From Utricularia gibba (Eukaryota; Streptophyta; Magnoliopsida; Lamiales; Lentibulariaceae), in NCBI GenBank assembly GCA_002189035.1, contig NEEC01000002.1, forward strand, positions 5,789,001 through 5,853,000: a stretch of DNA of 64,000 nucleotides, in the 5' to 3' direction. This document shows, in pieces, positions 1 through 10,265 of this stretch; the stretch's first letter is position 1; each line of letters starts with the position of its first letter. Under the pieces are notes generated by a model that was not told where the DNA came from, made no database searches, and worked only from the letters and a program-made list of their open reading frames with translations. The translations under genes were made by a program, and so were the position numbers.

Positions 1-3000
1 CGGCCGTCTCAACCAACTCTTCAAACGCGTTTCTTCTGTCAGTTTTAGGCAGTTACAGATTGCTTTCCCCAGAATTGTTGAATCATTTGGGGTCATTACA
101 GATTTTACCTGCGGATTTTCAGGTGACGAAGTCTGCTGGGCCATTTGACGTGCTTTTTTGCGTTGGTCAGTTTTTTCCAGAGTCGCCGGAGCAGTTGGAG
201 GAATTCCATGCTTACATAGAAGGGAGCTGTGAGATCCCCTTACCCACTTACTTCATTGGCGATTACGGCGTTGGGTCCGCCAAGATTTTGTCTGCCGTGG
301 CGAAGGAATCTTCTAATCTGGGGTTTAAGATGGATGGCTTTAAAGTTTGCCATAATTTGTATTGGTTGAGAGGAAGCGGAAAGTTCATAGTCCAAGGTAA
401 GTGTAATATGTTTCAAGTTACATTCATTCACGAAAGAACAAGATGTTTATTCTGAAGGTGTTTGCTTTCTCGTTGGTCGCACCACCTAAAGTGAAGTGTC
501 ATTCTTTTGTACCTCAAAGAGAAATAGAATAAGCTTGGTCCTAAAACTACGTGTCTGTGTTGTTGTGTGTGCCTGGAAAACATTGAAACTTATGCATTCC
601 ATCTTTTCCATGTACAAAAATGTCCAATTAAACAAGCGTATGCTTAGTGGGCTATTTGCTAATCCGCATTCATCTAAGCAACTCTTTGTTTGTTAAAGTA
701 TCAGAACCACTGAAAAGTCTTTTTTTGGATTGGATGTAACATATGCATTTGACCCTTATGTTTAATCCATCATAGGTCTCTCTGTAGCATATTTATCAGG
801 CACGCAAGCTACGAGCAATGGAAAATTTGGGGTATACAGCCAAGATGACATTGATTCACTGAGGGCATTATCTGAGGAACCAGGAATTGTTGATATCTTC
901 TTAACATATCCTTGTTATCAGCTTACTTTTGTCAAAAAAATTTGTTCTCACCTTTGGACTCCTAATGTTTATGTTAAATAATTTGCATTTCCTTCACCGA
1001 GTTTCACTAATGAATGGCCCTTTGGAGTCACAAATGGAGCATCTGCATCTAAAGTTTCCTCACTGTCGCTACCGCCCACATATGGTGATTCAACCATATC
1101 AGAGGTAGTAGCAGAAATAAAGCCACGGTAAGATCTTCGTGATGGGTTTATCCTTGAATGCCACTCTGCAGTCTCTTTTTTGTTTTCTTCAAATGTTTAG
1201 TTTTCTCTTTATTTGGATTGTAGAATTTTCTTTTTTTTTTAGAGAGTTCATTTCTTGTAGCTATCATATTGCTGGTACAATGGGATTTTTTTTTGACCGA
1301 GAGCCTTATTCAAATGTTGGTGCTACCCATGTGACTCGCTTTATCGCACTTGCTCCAGTTGGAAATAAAGATAAACAGGTGCTGTGATTTTTGCATTGTT
1401 TTTTTCGACTTCCGATGGTATGCAGCTGTTTTTAAAAGCATTATTTTGATTTTATTCCATATTTGTGTCATTTTCTGATTTTTCAATTGATGAACGCATG
1501 GCGAAATATAGCTTGTAAAACACCTGAGTTCACTTTAGATGTCACTGTTTCTGCTTCTACTTCCAGAAGTTTGTTCATGGGCTTTCACTGAATCCAGCAT
1601 CCAAAATGTCCCCCACGGAGATTCATGCAAAACCTCCAAACACTACTTTGTCTCCCTACACTCATGTAGAGGAGGCTAGACCTACTGAAAAACGGAGATT
1701 GCTTGACACCCCGCCTGATGAACAGTACTGGAGGTATGATGTTTCCCAGAAGAAGCCGAAGCATGGAGATGGTAATGGTGATAAGTTGTGCTTTAAATAT
1801 ATATCGTCTGGTTCCTGTACAAGAGGCGAGGAGTGCCACTTTCGCCATGACGAGGATGCTAGGGAACAAAGTATTAGGGGAGTCTGTTTTGAATTTTTAA
1901 ACAAGGGAAAATGCGATAGAGGCCCAGATTGCAAGTATAAGCATAGCCTGCAGGAAGAAGGTCAGGGGTTTTCTGGAAGGAGATCCGAGTCAGTTACTGG
2001 CAATGCAAACAGGTTGGAGGATCAATTGCTTCCCACTCTAAAAAAGACTACAACTGGCATTTCTAGTGACAGTTTATGTGTTTCCTATGCTTCAGATCAA
2101 GGGAATGCTGGTTTTGCTTGTCAAGTCCTAGCGTTGAATCACATCTCATCACAAGCATAGGAGAATATTTCTATTGTGCACTTGCAAAGGGACCATTGGT
2201 TGAGGACCATGTGCTGATAGTTCCTATAGAACATCAATTTAACACTCTTCATATACGTCCAGAATGTGAGAAAGAATTATCTTTGCTACGAAGAAGCCTT
2301 CAAGATTTCTTCAAGAGCCAAGAGCGCGATGTGGTATTCTTTGAGTGGGCTCCTAGTCGTGGGACTCATGCTAATCTTCAGGTTTGAATAAACTGCTTGT
2401 TTCTTCCTGAATTTCTTTTCAGATATCCTGTAGTATCCTGCACCATTTCTTCCACCCAACTGTTTCATTTAATGAGCAGAAATAACTGACAGATTTTTGT
2501 TAGGTGGTTCCAATTCCATTATCCAAAGCACCTTCTGTTGAACATATTTTCAAGTTAGCAGCAAAGAAGTTGGGTTTCACGTTCCAGACAATCAAGGGTC
2601 AGTTTTTCTGTTTTCTTACACTTGCATAACAGTTACCAGCATCCAGTTGTAGGAACTTCGTGACATAGCGTGATATTCCTCTCCAGCTTACTCTCTTGGC
2701 CATACTTTTACTGTTGAATTTTGTGTGACTCTTTAGAGCTTATTAGAACCAAGTTCTCTCTTTGTTGGGATTTGATTTTGGGTTCTTTTTTTTTTAACGT
2801 TGGAAAAATAAAAGGTGCAAATTTGGATTTAAAACAGTTGATAAGTATTGCAAATCCTGAATTGCTGTGTATATGTCAGTGTGTTGACCATCTTTTCTTT
2901 CTTTTTTAGTATCTTCCGTATAATTCTTATTCTCATTGTTTTGTAGATTTTAATTTTTCATCTTCATTTCGTATAATACCCATTGATTTTCAAACTTGGT

Positions 3001-3465
3001 GATCATGTTTATGTTTATTCATGGCGCAACACAGCATAGCAGTCATAATGTGGTTGCATTCAATGCAGGGACCAAAGATTTAGAAGGACGAAAATTGTTG
3101 GGAGCAGATCTTGAGAAAGGCAGGAGTTTATTTTATGTTGAGGTTCCTGGGGGATCATCCTCAAACACTTGGTGGAGGAGAATGAGAAGTTTCCAACCCA
3201 GTTTGGTCGAGAGGTAACACTTGGAACCTACTCCAGGCACCGGGATTTGTAGCATATACTCGCCTGTTTCCTTGCCTGCTTAACTCTGTCCATGTTCTAC
3301 TACTTCAGCATGCAACCACCTGTTTGTGTGTAGGTTATGGCTGGGTTGCTGAATTTGGCTGATAAAGCTGATTGGAGGAATTGCCAAGTGAGCAAGCAGG
3401 AGGAAGAGAAAATGGCAGAAGACTTCAGGGTTCTGTACAAGGAGTATGATCCCAACACTGGTTGA
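1..3465 (+). CDS. CCCH zinc finger / CwfJ-domain (CWF19-like) protein, 5' end outside window, apparent frameshift
   Basis: CWF19/CwfJ-like proteins are linked to spliceosomes and lariat handling; plant versions carry two CCCH fingers (similar to Arabidopsis At5g56900, from memory). Exons: 2-37, 123-396, 776-905, 1008-1127, 1261-1378, 1567-2012, 2096-2381, 2504-2597, 3069-3213, 3334-3465. The N-terminal part has the family phrase KSAGPFDVLFCVGQFFP. Exon 6 encodes two CCCH fingers (CFKYISSGSCTRGEECHFRH, then CFEFLNKGKCDRGPDCKYKH). Exon 7 begins the CwfJ C-terminal domain (ECWFCLSSPSVESHLI) and the last two exons give NEKFPTQFGRE / VMAGLLNLADKADWRNC. Two oddities: intron 3 is AT-AC (U12 type), and exon 9 needs one extra base in the G run at 3149-3153 to stay in frame. 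Read as given, translation leaves the frame there and stops at 3350-3352, losing the last domain. The initiator codon lies upstream of the window. Confidence 0.88.
906..1007 (+). other. U12-type AT-AC intron
   Basis: This intron of the CwfJ gene begins with ATATCCTT, a perfect minor-spliceosome 5' splice site. It ends in AC, with the branch-site match TTCCTTCAC at 989-997, so the branch A is about 11 nt before the 3' end. Joining TTAAC to TAATGAATGG gives the uninterrupted reading FLTNEWPFG. No GT donor gives a comparable join. Confidence 0.9.
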
Positions 3466-3941
3466 TAACTCCTTGCTCTTACTGTAGAAGATCACTCACA
3501 TAAACACAAGCACTTGGGGACCTCGTTTATCAACAATGGAGTTTGTTCCGTTTTTTCAACAGCTTCTCTGCAGCTGCATCTTTGATCAGTAGCTGTAATG
3601 AACATCTTCTCCATAAGCACTAAACCCACAAACAGCTAGGAACAAGAGTGATGATAGGGATTTTGGCAAGACCCCATGAAGGAGCAGCAGTTTCCTTCTC
3701 ATGAACTCCATGACCCCATCCTTCTCCTCCCCGCCCACACCACAGCCATTTTCAGAGCTTTTTCGTGTGGGCATCTCTGTCTTCTTGAATAAGAGATGCG
3801 CACAAAGAAGGTTTACTGGTACAGGGAGGAGGGGTAACCATTGCAACCCAAGTGCTTCTTTCCCCTTAAGGGGTGGTACATATAACGGGAAATGGAAAAC
3901 CTCAAGTCATCCCCTTCATGTTGGCGACGCAGGATCCATAT
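3466..3941 (+). other. 3' UTR and intergenic DNA of the CwfJ gene
   Basis: No gene is supported. Open frames on both strands around 3586-3946 lack start context, splice signals and recognisable domains; the proximal part is probably 3' UTR. Confidence 0.5.
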
Positions 3942-4240
3942 TGTGATGTCCCGCCCCGCGGAAGGGTCGATGAGAAGGGCTTTAGGTGAGTCTCACATCT
4001 TTAGGTCGATGAGAGGATAGCATTAAGAGGAATGATCATGCAAATCTACTACAAGGCCTTTTCCACAGCACGGTAGAGGATTCTTCACAGGAATTCCAGA
4101 GTTAAGTATGTTGGTTCAAGGGTAATATGAGGATCGGTGATCCCTTGGGACGTTGGACGGTATGTGGGAAAAACGTAAAATCGTGAGGATTAGATGTCTA
4201 AAGCGGACAATATCGTGTTAGATGTGTGCGGATCGTTACA
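3942..4240 (-). mobile_element. Small LTR/TRIM-like repeat (TGTAACGA family)
   Basis: A 299-bp block runs from TGTGATGTCCCGC to GCGGATCGTTACA, so it has TG...CA ends. Its reverse complement begins TGTAACGATCCG and contains CGATATTGTCCGCTTT and a GATTTTACGTTTTTCCC motif. The same ordered motifs recur in the FLZ array (37.0, 37.3, 53.85 and 54.1 kb). It has no coding capacity. Target-site duplication is unclear. Confidence 0.55.
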
Positions 4241-5280
4241 ATAAAGATCAAGGGATATAGGCATTAGACACATTCACAAAGGAGAGCTGAGCAGCACGTA
4301 CAGCCCAGGTTTTCATCTCACAAGTGTACAAGTTAGTTGAATCGGTTAATCGATTTTAGACAATTTGTTGATTTATCCGAAGCTTTGATCATGAGTATTT
4401 TTACATCCAAAATTCAATTCTTTTAAAATCTAAAAATTAAAAGGACGAACAAATGGATAGAGTAGTGGCTTTCGCAAGTATGGTTTTGAACTTATGATTA
4501 GGATGGGATCTTAGAAGTTGAGCTGGGGAATGTGCTTTTTTAATATTATTTAAATCAGAGGGTTGACATTTCTGAGATTTTGTTGGGCCTACCTCGGCCC
4601 AAATGAGAATGCGCAGATTGTCGCTTCCAATTATCCAATATTTGGGTGGCCGATTGCGCTGGGCCGCTTGGTTTCTCCGTCTTCGCTGCTTCTCTTTCTC
4701 TGGTGCCTAGTCGACGATACCTGCTCCAAAATGAAGGGTAGCTATGTTAGCTATATTTACTGTTGCTCATTCTTGGATTTCGATGATCATTTTTTTTTTC
4801 CTAGAATGTGAAAATTTGAGGAATCTTTATTTTGTTTCAGTGATACTTTAGTTATGCAGAACCGTGGTCCATAAGGTTCAAAACAAATGGATTCTTGTTG
4901 TTGATCAAATTTTCTGCTTTAGTTGTGTGAGGGGCAATGGTGTACACTTTCAGCTACGGAATTTAGAATGTTTTTTGAACTAATTGCTAGGAAAATGCTT
5001 TGTGAAATCTTCAACTCCATTGGCCTAATATATAATGTTACTGAGTGGTAATTTCTTCTACTCCAAGTTATTGGTGGTTTATACAAAGGATTTAGCGTGA
5101 GTTTGGAAGCATTGGAAGTGCCTTGTGAAATGATAATAAAGAGGGAGCTGATGGTGACTTTCCTAATGGTGGTGCTTATTCTGAAATTTGATGAGGCACA
5201 TGGAGTAGCAACTCTAATGTTGGTACTATGTTTTAAAAATTTCTTATGCAGCTTTACTTGGGAAGGTTTTTCCACACTCA
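4241..5280 (+). other. Promoter and probable 5' UTR of the phosphoglucomutase-family gene
   Basis: No protein-coding exon is convincing. A pyrimidine-rich leader-like stretch (about 4675-4730) and a possible acceptor ending at about 5250 suggest a spliced 5' UTR. In-frame TAA at 5215-5217 precedes the chosen ATG at 5281. Confidence 0.45.
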
Positions 5281-8200
5281 ATGGCAGCACACTGCTGCCA
5301 GATGGATAGACTGTTAAGCAACAGGCATCGGAGGGATTGTTTTTCACCTTGTAGTCAGAACTCACATGCATATATAAAAGGGCAGTTGGCACGGGCTGAG
5401 ATCCCTAGAATGAAATTTCCTAATTTCCAAAAATTTAAGCTGGGAGTTGTTCATTGTAATGGTTTGTTCTAGACTCAAATTATTTCACATCATTCCTCTG
5501 TTTTCAATTTACTGACTCATTCACGTGTTGATTATCTCTTTAATCCATCCATGGGTTACTATACCAAGTTTCCCTACAGTTTATTGTATTGCCCTCCTCT
5601 TTGCAGTACTTAGAATGCATGATTATAAGGAAATTAAAGTTGTATTTTTTTTTTCTGTCTTCTCATTTCAGCTGCTCATTCAAGCGTCATCATTCCAGAT
5701 GTTGAGAAAAGCACTCTTCTGAAACTTCAGAATGGCAGGTGTGCGTTGCTAATTATTTCCTTCAAGTATTATGTGTTGTATATCATTCATTCTGCACCAG
5801 GGTTATCTTCCAGCGTTCTGCATTGTCTTTTTCTCACATTAGGCGCCTAGTATTTTTTGTTTCGAAACATATATGAGAATTCTGGTTATGTTTTGTTGGA
5901 GCAGTGATATTCGAGGTGTTGCTGTTGATGGTGTTGAGGGAGAACGTGTCAACCTCACTGAACTAATTACAGAAGCAATTTCTGCTGCTTTTGTGGCATG
6001 GCTAAAGGTGAAAAAAGCGCATTTTGAATCTAAACGAATGAAAGTTTCTGTAGGTCATGATTCAAGAATATCTGCTAACAAATTACAGGTGTGTAGTCAG
6101 TTCAGTTGCATGTGATACATGTTATTTTTTCTACCTCTTGCTGTAATTATTAACTTAATGAGGGTAGGCTGCAGTGGCTCGAGGTTTAGCTGGTGCTGAT
6201 GTTGATGTAATTCTGTATGGGTGAGAGAAGCTTCTTTATTTCATCCTGCAAGGTTCAAATGTGCCGGGAAAATTTAGTTTGCAACAACTTCTACTCATTT
6301 ACTCACTTAGAATTCAGAAATTATACGGAAAGACTCTAATATATGGCCTAAAATGAGTATTCTGAGGTAAAGTGATCCATTGGGCATTGCAAGATACCAG
6401 TGTTGAGTTAATAAGTCCTTTTTTGTAGATTGGCATCCACTCCTGCAATGTTCAACAGCACTCTCACTGAAAATGCTGACTTCTTCTGTCCTGTCGATGG
6501 ATCTATTATGATTACTGGTGATTATTTGATTCAATCCGTTTTCTTTGCGTTTTCCATTGTACATGTATTATTCCATTTGTATTAAGCCCCTTGGTTTCTA
6601 CACAAAAAAAGTTGGATTTCCTAACTTCTCCATTTCGTGAGTTGAACTTGTTAATGTAAATGTAGTTTTTCTTATGGTGAGATCTATAGGGGAATTATTG
6701 ATATTTAGGATAGTTATATTGTTTTGAACAGCGAGCCATCTTCCCTTCAATCGAAATGGGCTTAAATTCTTTACAAGCGATGGTGGACTTGGGAAGGCAG
6801 ATATCAAAGACATATTGGAACGTGCTTCTGATATATACAAGAGCTTCACAGATGATTATCTGAGGCATACAGAACGAAAAGCTATGGAGGCAGTGAAAAA
6901 AGTGGATTACATGGGTCTATACACTTCTTCTTTGGTTGCAGCAGTTCGAAAGGCTGCTGGAAATATAGGCATGTTCTTTTAGTAGAATATGCCTCTATAT
7001 GAGACTGCAATAATTAAGTCTTTTTGTGTAGTATTAAGCCGACTCATGCTTAATATGCCTCATGATCTTTCCTTGTGATCTGTCGCCCAAAAACTATTTT
7101 CTGCTTCTTTTTTCCATATGCAAGAACTATTATCATTCTACAGTGATGAGCTTTCTTTGCTGACATGATGTTCATGTTTCAGAGAAGCCATTGGAAGGGT
7201 TTCATATAGTTGTTGATGCCGGCAATGGAGCAGGGGGGTTTTTTGCTGTAAGCTTGACACTGCATTTGAATGTCTCTTTAGTTTATTCCTGTTTTAGTTT
7301 CTCTAAAATATGCTTTGTTATGATAAAAGCACCTGCATTTGAATATCTTTGCATCTGGGAGATGCTAATGGTGATGAGTTTTCTTACACCTGTGTTAATT
7401 ATGTATCAGGGAAAGGTACTTGAGCCTCTCGGGGCTATTACTTCCGGCAGTCAGTTCTTGGATCCTGATGGTAGCATAAACTCTACAGGCTTTTATGAAG
7501 ATCTATTCGTTGTAGATGTTCCGATCCAACACCGCAAACTTTTCAGGACTTTTTCCCAATCATATCCCGAATCCAGAAGATAAGGAAGCCATGAGGTCTA
7601 TTACTCAGGCTGTACTTGACAACAATGCAGATTTGGGCATCATTTTTGATACAGATGTTGATAGGTGAGAATGCGGGGAAGTTTATGTATGGTTATATGC
7701 CAATCACTCAGCTCATTTCGTTCCAAATTGCCCCCCTCATTAGATCTGCTGCGGTGGATTCAAGTGGCAAAGAGTTCAACAGGAATCGGTTGATAGCCCT
7801 TATGTCTGCTATTGTCTTAGAGGAAGTATAATACAGTTATATGCATTTTAGAAAAAAAATGTCAGTTTGGTGCCTTCCTGATTTCAGTTCTTACATTCAG
7901 CACCCTGGAACCACTATCGTCACAGATAGTGTGACTTCAGATGGATTGACTTCATTTATTGAAAAGAAGCTTGGTAAGCTCGGTAGCATAGATACGTTCT
8001 GAGAGTGAACTTGCTTACGGACCATTTTACTGCAGGTGGAAGGCACCACAGGTTCAAGAGAGGGTATAAGAATGTGATAGATGAAGCTATTCGTCTGGTA
8101 TTTCTTGTTTATGAAAGACTAGTTATGAACCTAGTTCGTTTTCTTAACTAATTTTTGAAACTGCGGCCAATTGACCTATTTTGCTGGTTTAACAGCCTGT

Positions 8201-9189
8201 TATGTTTCTTTTTTCTGAGTTTGAGGCGAAATTCAGCTATCTACATGTTTGATATATGTTGCAGAACGCTGTTGGTGACGAATCACACTTGGCAATTGAA
8301 ACCAGTGGCCATGGGGCGCTCAAAGAGAATCACTGGCTTGATGATGGTGCCTATCTTATGGTACCGTTCTTTGTGCGCCAGACTTACTTTCCCTTCATTT
8401 CCGTAGTTATTGTTTCTGCAATTATCATGCATCATTTCGTTGATCAGGAAGTGAAATGTGTGGATGTCCTGAATGTTTAACCATTTCATAGGTCAAGGTT
8501 TTGAACAAACTTGCTTCAGTCAAGGCGTCTGGTTCTAGCAATGGCAGCAGGGTTCTGACTGACCTGGTAGATGGCCTAGAGGAACCGGGTTTTGCCAATG
8601 AACTCAGACTCAAAATTGATCAGACCCATCCAGATCTTAAAGAACGGTAACATTTTCTAAAGCTTCCACCTTCTCCCTGAAATCCTGCACACCAAAGTCA
8701 CTATGCTGCCTTCCTTCTTCAGGGCATTTGCCTCTTTCCGTGATTATGGAGAGGCCATTCTTCAGCACTTAACAACTGCAGTTGATTCAGACCCAAGACT
8801 CCAGAAAGCCCCTGTGAACTATGAAGGGGTTAAATACGATACTCTTCACATCATATCCATCTCCTAAACTGCTTTCTGACCCCATGATAACCAAGTTTCT
8901 GGTTTCTCAACAACAGATAAGGGTGTCTGGCTACGGCGGGTGGTTCCTCCTGAGGCTCTCCCTTCACGATCCTGTTTTACCCCTTAATATAGAGGTTGAC
9001 ATTTTACTGATACCCGAGCTCCTTTGATTCTCTTCTGTGAAGACACCTGAGTTATTCTGGCAAACAAAATCTTTCCTGCAGGCACCAAACCGGGAGGATG
9101 CTGTGCAGCTTGGCCTTGCCGTCCTCTCCGCCGTGAAAGGATTCCCAGCTCTTGATACCACCTCTTTGGAGAAGTTTGTCCAAGCTTAA
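5281..9189 (+). CDS. Phosphoglucomutase/phosphomannomutase family protein, probably plastid
   Basis: Alpha-D-phosphohexomutase superfamily enzyme, most like Arabidopsis At1g70820 (from memory). The true sugar substrate of this clade is uncertain. Seventeen coding exons: 5281-5461, 5672-5738, 5905-6088, 6168-6220, 6429-6517, 6732-6968, 7183-7247, 7410-7470, 7547-7664, 7744-7825, 7901-7973, 8036-8097, 8265-8360, 8492-8646, 8723-8828, 8917-8994, 9082-9189. Together they give 604 residues in one frame. Landmarks in order: NGSDIRGVAVDGVEGE after a basic Cys/Ser-rich leader (likely transit peptide); the phosphoserine loop TASHLPFNRNGLKFF; DAGNGAGGFFA; metal loop FDTDVDR; sugar loop ETSGHG; and phosphate-binding RVSGYGGWFLLR. 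All catalytic loops are present, so the enzyme should be active. The intron after 6968 has a GC donor. The start is the first ATG after an in-frame stop. Confidence 0.9.
6969..7182 (+). other. GC-AG intron
   Basis: The donor reads ATAG|GCATGT and the acceptor TTTCAG. The join gives AGNIEKPLEGFH, the expected family sequence. No usable GT donor in the right phase lies nearby. Confidence 0.75.
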
Positions 9190-10265
9190 CGGAGCACAAC
9201 TTCAACATGCCATGAGCTGCATCACTGCGGGTGGCATGTCGGGATAGTATCCAATGCATGCAATAATTGAATAAATACCCTGAACTGGGTTTTTTTTTTT
9301 TTTTTTTTTTTTTGTATCCGTTGATCAAAAATCGGTGAAGGTGACATGGGTTAGTCTATGATTTTAGATCATTGGTTTTTTATTTGAAATTAATATCAAA
9401 TTATGAGGTTGCTTAGAACATTTTTTTGGTTTTAAAAAAATATCTCAAAATCAATTTAAAATGTAATGTGAGGAGGTTAATGACAGAATCGTATATTAAT
9501 TATGAATTGAGACAGATGTGTGCTTGAATATAGAGATTATTTTAATTTTGCATGATCCATTTTCTTTGGAATGATATAATATAAAAATATGAGATTTGAA
9601 TACCTAAAATAGGCAATATCAATATCAAAGTTAAACCCAAGTATGTATCAATGATGGAATGAGAGGGCATTCAATAGTAGTATTAGTATCTAAGAAAAAC
9701 TGAATATAATGTCAATGAACTAATAATAATATTTCACATTGGTGACAAACAAAAATCAGAATATACTTTAAATAGAAGAACATTCTTAATCTTGTACAAG
9801 TCATTTTTTTTTTCAAAAAAAAGAAGTAAAACTATAAGGATTGATTGTCCAAAATAGTTAATATCATGTAAAATAAATATGATTTGTTATATTTTTATTA
9901 AATATGAAAGGTTTGTTTTTAAAAATATTAAAAATTTAGAAAATATTTATTTTTCTAATAAAAGCAATATTTCATAAACAAGTTTTTTTTTATAAAATAC
10001 GAACAATTTATATATTTAAAAAATATATATTTAGATGTATTTTTATTTTTAAAAACTATTCCGAGGTGTCCACGTCTGCAATTCGAGCCCCTCGAGCAAT
10101 TGGGCAATTTTCAAAATTCCACTCCCTGGCGGTTGACGCCTTGCTCCGGTACTCGTTCATCTCTGTTGCTTCCGCATAGGCTTCCGGACAATGCTTGTTT
10201 CCAGATTTCATAGCAGCCCCGACTCTGAGTTCTGAATTGGAGGGGATTCGAGTTAGGGTAAGAGA
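9190..10265. other. Intergenic AT-rich spacer and RMI1 promoter/5' UTR
   Basis: Contains a T run at about 9290-9313 just after the phosphoglucomutase gene, then about 700 bp of AT-rich DNA with no coding signal. GC-richer sequence from about 10060 leads into RMI1. Both ends of this spacer are repeated at 13.1-14.05 kb. Confidence 0.6.

Noticed and set aside
1606-2160. Exon 6 of the CwfJ gene read straight through to 2160
   Set aside because: The frame after 2012 loses the family sequence; an 83-nt intron (2013-2095) restores ECWFCLSSPSVESHLI.
3586-3946. Overlapping open frames on both strands after the CwfJ gene
   Set aside because: No family likeness; typical of a 3' UTR or intergenic stretch.
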